A stretch of 6,628 bases of DNA from an uncultured Flavobacteriales bacterium (GTDB lineage Bacteria; Bacteroidota; Bacteroidia; Flavobacteriales; Crocinitomicaceae): positions 1 through 6,628 of the forward strand of contig CAMLET010000188.1 in NCBI GenBank assembly GCA_946479125.1. Direction: 5' to 3'. The notes under the pieces are model-generated. The model had not been told where the DNA came from. It saw nothing but the letters and a program-made list of their open reading frames with translations, and searched no databases. Positions 1 through 4,225 of this stretch are shown here, in pieces. The position numbers and the translations under genes were made by a program. How positions within the stretch are numbered: the first letter of the stretch is position 1; the number at the start of each line of letters is the position of its first letter.

Positions 1-234
1 TTCGCACAGTTCCGGAGCACAAATGGATCGGCATCCGAATTTGTATGAACCTTCTTTTCCTTCAATGACCAATTCAGAAGTGGTAGTATCATTGAAATCG
101 GTGTTATAATACGTATCTGTCCGCCACTTTCCTTCGAAGTTGGGATTGTACTTTACAACATATTTGTCGCAACAAATCAAGATGGTTAAAACGAATAATC
201 CTACTGATCCAAATACAATTGCTTTTTTCATCAT
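1..234 (-). CDS. Putative small lipoprotein, C-terminus beyond window
   Basis: Reading leftward from an ATG at 234-232, the frame stays open for 78 codons to the window edge, so the 3' end is missing. The product starts MMKKAIVFGSVGLF and continues with a hydrophobic stretch (about residues 5-20) ending in ILICCD. This looks like a signal peptide followed by a lipobox-type cysteine (Cys21 or Cys22). The box is not canonical, because no Gly/Ala/Ser precedes the cysteine. The mature part contains NFEGKWRTDTYY (residues 32-43), a short beta-like stretch, and a Cys-rich end (Cys68, Cys72, Cys77) that could form disulfides. The 'F.GkW' opening recalls small lipocalin-like Bacteroidota lipoproteins, but I cannot assign a family. 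The start codon overlaps the uvrB stop as ATGA, so it is probably co-transcribed and translationally coupled with uvrB. A second in-frame ATG lies directly after the first. Function unknown. Confidence 0.72.
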   Translation of the reverse strand, partial: MMKKAIVFGSVGLFVLTILICCDKYVVKYNPNFEGKWRTDTYYNTDFNDTTTSELVIEGKEGSYKFGCRSICAPELCE

Positions 235-2246
235 AGCTGTGATTGAAGTTCTTTTAAATGGTCGCGAAGTTTGGCAGCCTGAATAAAGTCCAGTTCTTTC
301 GCTGCTTTTTCCATTGCTTTTCGCGTGGTCAAAATAGCTTTGTCCAATTCTTCTTTCGAGAGGTAAGATACTACATTTTCTGCAACCATCTTTTCCTCTG
401 GTTTGTATTCCTTCAACAAATCGCGGTAATCGCCGTCACCATCTGCCACTTTTGTCGATTTCAAAATGGTTTCCGTAGATTTATTTAATGCGGTTGGAAC
501 TTGACCATGTTCTTCGTTATAGGCAATCTGCTGCGCTCGTCTACGTTCAGTTTCTTCAATGGTTTTTCGCATTGAATCTGTCATTTTATCAGCATACATA
601 ATCACCATTCCGTTGACGTTTCGGGCAGCACGACCAACAGTTTGAACCAAAGATCGAACGTTTCTCAGGAAACCTTCTTTGTCAGCATCAATAATGGCTA
701 CCAAACTCACTTCCGGTAAATCCAATCCTTCTCTAAGCAAGTTTACACCAATCAAAACATCAAATTCGCCTAAGCGCAATTGGCGAAGAATTTCTACACG
801 TTCAATCGTATCAACATCTGAGTGAATGTAACGACAAGGAACACCTAATTTATCCATGTATTTCTGAAGTTCTTCAGCCATGCGTTTAGTCAATGTAGTC
901 ACTAAAGTTCGTTCGTTTCTTTCTCGTCGAAGTTGAATTTCTTCCAGTAGATCATCTACCTGATTCTTGCTTGGTCGAACTTCAATAATTGGGTCTAAAA
1001 GTCCAGTTGGACGAATCAATTGCTCAACAACAACGCCTTCTGATTTTTCCAATTCGTATTCAGCTGGTGTTGCAGAAACAAAAACTACCTGATGAATCAT
1101 GCTTTCGAATTCTTCAAACTTCAGCGGACGATTATCCATCGCAGCCTGTAAACGGAAACCGAATTCCACCAAATTGATCTTTCTGGATCTGTCACCGCCG
1201 TACATTGCGCGAATTTGTGGCATAGTCACGTGACTTTCGTCAACGATCAACATGAAATCATTTGGGAAATAATCCAGCAAGCAGAAAGGTCGTGTTCCTG
1301 GTTCTCTTTGGTCGAAATAGCGGGAATAATTCTCAATTCCCGAACAATATCCCAATTCACGCATCATCTCCATGTCGTATGAAGTACGTTCTTCTAAACG
1401 TTTTGCTTCCATGGGTTTGCCTTCTTTTCGGAAATTTTCGACTTGGATTACCATGTCTTCGCCAATTCTATCAATGGCTTGTCTGGTGTTTTCCGGACTT
1501 GAAACGAAGATGTTTGCAGGATAAATATTGATTTCCTGAAACACCTCAATCACTGAAGTTGATTCAGGATCTATGGTTTTTATCGCTTCAATTTCATCGC
1601 CCCAAAACTCAATTCGAAGCGCATGATCAGCATAAGCCAAATAAATGTCGACCGTATCGCCTTTTACTCTAAAATTCCCGCGTTCCAGGTTCAAATCGCT
1701 TCTTGAGTAAAGATTTTCAACCAAACGCAGCAAAAATTGGTTTCTGCTGATGCGTTGTCCAACTGATATTTCAATAATTGATTTCGAAAATTCGTTTGGA
1801 TTTCCAATACCGTAGATACAAGAAACTGAAGCAATTACAATGACGTCTTTTCGTCCGGAAAGCAGAGAAGAAGTTGCTGAAAGTCGCAATTTCTCAATTT
1901 CATCGTTGATCTGAAGATCTTTCTCAATGTAAGTATCGGTTACAGGAAGATAAGCTTCTGGCTGGTAGTAATCGTAATAACTTACGAAATACTCCACTGC
2001 ATTATTTGGAAAGAACTGTTTGAATTCACCGTACAACTGCGCCGCCAACGTTTTGTTATGCGAAAGAATTAGGGTTGGTCGTTCAATTTGCTGAATTACG
2101 TTGGCCATGGTAAATGTTTTACCACTACCTGTAACTCCAAGTAGAGTTTGAGCGGGAACGCCCTGATTGAGACCTTCCACCAATTCCTTAATGGCATTGG
2201 GTTGGTCGCCAGTTGGCTTGAAATCTGAAACGAGTTGAAATTGCAT
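231..2246 (-). CDS. uvrB: UvrABC system protein B (excinuclease ABC subunit B)
   Basis: UvrB is the damage-verifying subunit of bacterial nucleotide excision repair. UvrA loads it onto damaged DNA, it pushes a beta-hairpin between the strands, and it then recruits UvrC for dual incision. It acts on the nucleoid. The 671-residue product is full length for the family. Visible motifs, in order: Walker A GVTGSGKT (37-44); the Tyr-rich beta-hairpin YYDYYQPEAYLP (90-101); Walker B-type DESH (336-339); helicase motif SATPAEYE (391-398); GVNLLREGLDLPE (500-512); motif VI QTVGRAARN (535-543, with the Arg finger positions); and a C-terminal UVR domain (about 632-668, ending AAKLRDHLKELQ) that binds UvrC. 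All key residues appear intact. The start at 2246 gives the typical N-terminus (MQFQLVSDFKPTGDQP). No Shine-Dalgarno sequence is seen, which is usual in Bacteroidota. The gene overlaps the downstream lipoprotein gene by 4 bp. Confidence 0.98.
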   Translation of the reverse strand: MQFQLVSDFKPTGDQPNAIKELVEGLNQGVPAQTLLGVTGSGKTFTMANVIQQIERPTLILSHNKTLAAQLYGEFKQFFPNNAVEYFVSYYDYYQPEAYLPVTDTYIEKDLQINDEIEKLRLSATSSLLSGRKDVIVIASVSCIYGIGNPNEFSKSIIEISVGQRISRNQFLLRLVENLYSRSDLNLERGNFRVKGDTVDIYLAYADHALRIEFWGDEIEAIKTIDPESTSVIEVFQEINIYPANIFVSSPENTRQAIDRIGEDMVIQVENFRKEGKPMEAKRLEERTSYDMEMMRELGYCSGIENYSRYFDQREPGTRPFCLLDYFPNDFMLIVDESHVTMPQIRAMYGGDRSRKINLVEFGFRLQAAMDNRPLKFEEFESMIHQVVFVSATPAEYELEKSEGVVVEQLIRPTGLLDPIIEVRPSKNQVDDLLEEIQLRRERNERTLVTTLTKRMAEELQKYMDKLGVPCRYIHSDVDTIERVEILRQLRLGEFDVLIGVNLLREGLDLPEVSLVAIIDADKEGFLRNVRSLVQTVGRAARNVNGMVIMYADKMTDSMRKTIEETERRRAQQIAYNEEHGQVPTALNKSTETILKSTKVADGDGDYRDLLKEYKPEEKMVAENVVSYLSKEELDKAILTTRKAMEKAAKELDFIQAAKLRDHLKELQSQL

Positions 2247-2263
2247 AAAGAAGGGTCTCTATA

Positions 2264-2294
2264 CAAAAATAGCTATTGTAAGAAACAAGAACAA
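2264..2294 (-). promoter_or_regulatory. Likely uvrB promoter (Bacteroidota type)
   Basis: On the minus strand, TATTTTTG (2271-2264) matches the Bacteroidota -7 consensus TAnnTTTG. A TTG (2294-2292) sits 20 nt upstream as a plausible -33 element. Transcription would start near 2257, leaving a leader of only about 10 nt before the ATG at 2246. No LexA-type palindrome is evident. The call rests on motif match and position only. Confidence 0.45.
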
Positions 2295-2329
2295 GTTATG
2301 CATGAGGTTCAGGAACAATATAAATTAGG

Positions 2330-2416
2330 AACCGCAAAGAAAATGAGGGAGCAAAGAACACTGTCGAAGACAGTGTGTATCTTTTTCGACTCCGCGTTCT
2401 CATTCTCTCCGCGGTT
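2330..2416. repeat. Imperfect inverted repeat with nested hairpin
   Basis: Outer arms 2330-2347 and 2399-2416 are complementary at 15 of 18 positions (AACCGC pairs with GCGGTT, AATGAG pairs with CTCATT), and a looser AAATTA/TAATTT match lies outside them. A perfect 8-bp hairpin is nested inside: ACACTGTC (2358-2365), loop GAA, GACAGTGT (2369-2376). The left arm carries two GCAAAG copies (2334-2339 and 2351-2356). From memory, 'ACCGCAAAG...GCAAAGAAC' strings of this sort recur between genes in Bacteroidota genomes. No T-tract follows on either strand, so a terminator role is not obvious. It could be a REP- or MITE-like element. Confidence 0.6.
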
Positions 2417-2563
2417 TAATTTTACTCGTGCTATTGTTTGTAAGGTTTCTTTAAAGTAATCTAATGTGGTATAATGAAACATGAACAATTCAGTGATTTT
2501 TGCAAATGACTCAATGAAACCTGCCAACTGCACAAACCGGTAAATCGCATGTGTTTTCAGTTC

Positions 2564-2571
2564 TATATTTG
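2564..2571 (+). promoter_or_regulatory. Candidate -7 promoter element, no ORF downstream
   Basis: TATATTTG is an exact match to the Bacteroidota -7 consensus TAnnTTTG. It faces the intrinsic terminator at 2657-2693 with no open reading frame between them. I see no convincing TTG at the -33 position, so the call is weak. Confidence 0.25.
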
Positions 2572-2577
2572 TCTTGT

Positions 2578-2693
2578 GCAAGCTCAAAGTTAGGTCGGGT
2601 TGATCCGTATAATCAAGCATTAACAAAGCAATATTTAGAAAACCAACCCATAACGTAAAGGTCTCGATTTATTCGGGACCTTTCCTTTTTTTT
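2578..2693 (+). ncRNA. Candidate small RNA of about 115 nt (hypothetical)
   Basis: The candidate rests on architecture alone: a -7 type element (2564-2571) would start transcription near 2578, and a strong plus-strand intrinsic terminator ends at 2693 with no coding frame upstream of it. Inside, GGGTTG (2597-2602) can pair with CAACCC (2644-2649). Alternatively, TTGAT (2600-2604) can form a hairpin with ATCAA (2612-2616). It does not look like a tRNA, tmRNA, RNase P RNA or SRP RNA: the conserved T-loop and RNase P signatures are absent. The start is an estimate. The alternative is that the terminator is left over from a lost plus-strand gene. Confidence 0.25.
2657..2693 (+). terminator. Rho-independent terminator
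   Basis: An 11-bp stem with one T-G wobble is formed by AAAGGTCTCGA (2657-2667) and TCGGGACCTTT (2673-2683) around a 5-nt loop TTTAT. It is followed by CC and eight T residues (2686-2693). The T-tract makes it functional on the plus strand. On the minus strand no U-rich tail would follow. No plus-strand gene is recognisable upstream, so its client is unknown. It would also shield the TerC-family gene from upstream transcription. Confidence 0.8.
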
Positions 2694-2694
2694 G

Positions 2695-2805
2695 CTTCTC
2701 GATATACCTCCACTTCGTTACGGCACTCGAAGTGACCATAGGATTTGGAGTCACTTCGAGTGGATCTGACTGAAATGTAATGGAAGTCAGAGATGTATCG
2801 AGAAG
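2695..2805. repeat. Multi-hairpin intergenic palindromic repeat
   Basis: A 111-bp element is bounded by perfect 10-bp inverted ends: CTTCTCGATA (2695-2704) and TATCGAGAAG (2796-2805). Inside, CACTCGAAGTGAC (2724-2736) pairs perfectly over 13 bp with GTCACTTCGAGTG (2750-2762). A second pairing, CACTTCG (2711-2717) with CGAAGTG (2728-2734), competes with it for the same arm. A further 7-bp stem is TCTGACT (2765-2771) with AGTCAGA (2785-2791). The result is a cloverleaf-like fold. From memory, repeats with 'TTCTCGATA...CACTTCGAGTG' ends are widespread between genes in flavobacteria. The arrangement suggests a mobilised non-coding repeat family. It sits between the terminator and the TerC promoter-like motif. 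Confidence 0.75.
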
Positions 2806-2828
2806 GACAATAATTTTCAATTAAAGAC

Positions 2829-2836
2829 TATCTTTG
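2829..2836 (+). promoter_or_regulatory. Likely -7 promoter element of the TerC-family gene
   Basis: TATCTTTG matches the Bacteroidota -7 consensus TAnnTTTG exactly and lies 29 nt before the ATG at 2866. It predicts a transcription start near 2841-2843 and a leader of about 25 nt. No clear TTG lies at the -33 position; the end of the palindromic repeat (2805) falls just upstream. Confidence 0.45.
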
Positions 2837-2865
2837 TCGCTGAAATAAAAGAAGCGAAGTAGAAG

Positions 2866-3618
2866 ATGAAGGAATTTCAGGAGTTTATCGAGATAATTAC
2901 CAGTAACCCACTGACAGCTATCACCACTATCCTTGGAATTCTTTTGTTAGAAGTTGTTTTGTCTTTCGATAATGCCGCTGTTCTTGCCACGATGGTGAAA
3001 AATCTTCCGAAGCAACAGCAGGAAAAAGCCCTTCGTTACGGTATTCTGGGTGCTTATATCTTTAGAGGTGTAGCCCTTGCTTTAGCGAGTCGAATTATTG
3101 AAATCTGGTGGCTTAAACCTATTGGCGGATTGTACCTTCTTTACATGTGTGTCGCTCATTTCATGAAGAAATCAGACGAAACTGAAGCGGAACTGAAAGA
3201 AACTCAGGACCGTTGGATTTACAGATACACGATTGGTTTGTTTGGAGTGTTTTGGTCAACAGTTATTGCTGTCGAATTCATGGATATCGTTTTTTCCATA
3301 GACAACATTTTTGCAGTTGTTGGATTCACTGATAACCTGATTATTATCTGTATTGGAGTGTTTGTCGGGATTTTGGCAATGCGTTATGTGGCTAAGTATT
3401 TTGTTGTTTTAATTGAAAGGTATCCTTTTGTAGAAAACTGCGCTTTTATCGTAATCGGATTGTTGGGAGTGAAGTTGATGCTGGCTATTTTGGTGCATTA
3501 TTTCCCAAATACGAAATGGATTGAATCCGAAAATTTTGATCTGGCTGTATCAGCATTGACGCTTTCCATTTTTGTTTTCCCGATCATCTTTGCGAAACTG
3601 AGAAAGAAAACTAATTAG
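2866..3618 (+). CDS. TerC-family integral membrane protein (probable metal ion exporter)
   Basis: The 250-residue polytopic inner-membrane protein belongs to the TerC/Alx/YceF-like family, named for tellurium resistance. Characterised relatives export Mn2+. The family signature appears twice, as expected from internal duplication: LLEVVLSFDNAAV (about 27-39, with Glu29, Asp35, Asn36) and AVEFMDIVFSIDNIFAV (about 135-151, with Glu137, Asp140, Asp146, Asn147). These acidic residues lie within membrane helices and are the probable metal-binding site. About seven hydrophobic segments are visible (near 17-39, 57-79, 84-100, 123-150, 157-182, 190-213 and 224-244), with a charged loop at 101-118 and a basic C-terminus. 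The ATG at 2866 follows a purine-rich stretch and gives a natural N-terminus. It is apparently monocistronic, with its own promoter-like element. There is no ter operon context, so tellurite resistance should not be assumed. It ends convergently with the next gene. Confidence 0.92.
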   Translation: MKEFQEFIEIITSNPLTAITTILGILLLEVVLSFDNAAVLATMVKNLPKQQQEKALRYGILGAYIFRGVALALASRIIEIWWLKPIGGLYLLYMCVAHFMKKSDETEAELKETQDRWIYRYTIGLFGVFWSTVIAVEFMDIVFSIDNIFAVVGFTDNLIIICIGVFVGILAMRYVAKYFVVLIERYPFVENCAFIVIGLLGVKLMLAILVHYFPNTKWIESENFDLAVSALTLSIFVFPIIFAKLRKKTN

Positions 3619-3958
3619 GCGCTGAGACGACTCCTATCCTTTTTATTTCATCTAAATTATCATTTTCTGAGGTTATTATTTCCCAGGTCATAATGAAGTC
3701 CGGATTCAAAATGATTTCTCCAGTACCCGTTTCTCGATATTCCATGTCTTCAGCTTTCTGAATACTATCCTGATCATAAGGCATTTGAAAAATGCTGTTG
3801 TCCTTTCTTTTTATCCTAAACAAACCTTCATCTGTCAATTCATCAACAATACCATGGGTTTGAAATTGCTCAACGCAATCACCATACTTGTCAAGGAAAG
3901 TGAGTCCAACAAGAAATTTCTTGCCCACAAGATGTTCGCGTAATTGTTTCCAGGTCAT
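3611..3958 (-). CDS. Conserved-looking small protein of unknown function
   Basis: The 115-residue soluble protein has no signal peptide or membrane segment and is rich in acidic and aromatic residues. Visible motifs are KKFLVGLTFLDKYGD (13-27), QFQTHGIV (31-38), a short FRIKRKDN strand (47-54), and EYRETGTGEIILNPDF followed by TWE (73-93). I remember similar small bacterial hypotheticals with a 'QTHG' core and a C-terminal 'EYR..TGE...NPD...TW' segment, but no established function, so I name none. The beta-rich pattern suggests a small barrel- or SH3-like fold; this is inference. The ATG at 3958 gives the longest sensible frame. No Shine-Dalgarno or convincing promoter motif is seen upstream. 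It converges on the TerC-family gene with an 8-bp overlap, so the last codons of both genes share DNA. Confidence 0.82.
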   Translation of the reverse strand: MTWKQLREHLVGKKFLVGLTFLDKYGDCVEQFQTHGIVDELTDEGLFRIKRKDNSIFQMPYDQDSIQKAEDMEYRETGTGEIILNPDFIMTWEIITSENDNLDEIKRIGVVSAPN

Positions 3959-4159
3959 TTAACTGTTCTCGTCTTTTCGTTTTGAATAATGGGAATGATA
4001 ACTTTTGGGTTATGCATTAGGTGCAGGTGGTGCAAGGTACAACCTTTAAACGTCATCTTGGCGAAAATATCCATTTACTTTTCTGATCACCTGTTTACCT
4101 TTTCAAAGTCTGCACATCTAATCTTGAACAAAAATTGAAAGCAAATATTGACAGGACTA

Positions 4160-4193
4160 ATTGTCTAGGTAAGTTTTTATTATATTTAGACAA
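4160..4193 (+). promoter_or_regulatory. Candidate promoter overlapped by an inverted repeat
   Basis: TATATTTAG (4181-4189) differs at one position from the TAnnTTTG consensus, and a TTG (4161-4163) lies 17 nt upstream as a possible -33 element. Transcription would begin about 30 nt before the ATG at 4226. A perfect 7-bp inverted repeat, TTGTCTA (4161-4167) and TAGACAA (4187-4193), overlaps both putative elements with a 19-nt spacer, so it may be an operator. The rest of the 3959-4225 gap contains only a short palindrome (AAGGT, ACA, ACCTT at 4034-4046) and no gene. Confidence 0.35.
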
Positions 4194-4225
4194 CTTAATA
4201 CTCGATATACCAAACACCAGCATTA

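Larger units (their letters stand above)
2247..2865. other. 619-bp intergenic region without a convincing gene
   Basis: This gap separates divergently transcribed uvrB and the TerC-family gene. From left to right it holds the uvrB promoter-like motif, an imperfect inverted repeat with a nested hairpin (2330-2416), about 150 bp of unassigned sequence (2417-2563), a plus-strand promoter-like element leading to an intrinsic terminator (2564-2693), a multi-hairpin palindromic repeat (2695-2805), and the TerC promoter-like element. An open frame on the minus strand (2626-2309, with a TTG start or an ATG at 2620) covers much of the middle. Its first 70 or so codons look mildly protein-like, but its tail is made of the inverted repeat and no family is recognisable. 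I do not annotate it as a gene. Confidence 0.6.

Noticed and set aside
2235..2459. 74-codon plus-strand open frame
   Set aside because: It overlaps the uvrB start and the inverted repeat, and has no protein-like pattern.
2417..2660. Possible tRNA or tmRNA before the terminator
   Set aside because: No GTTCGAATC-type T-loop, no CCA-adjacent acceptor stem and no anticodon arm could be found on either strand.
2635..2820. 61-codon minus-strand open frame
   Set aside because: It lies across the terminator and the palindromic repeat. Its translation is dictated by the hairpin arms and resembles no protein.
2866..3618. Tellurite resistance determinant
   Set aside because: Only the TerC-type membrane protein is present, with no other ter genes nearby. 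Characterised single TerC proteins are metal exporters.
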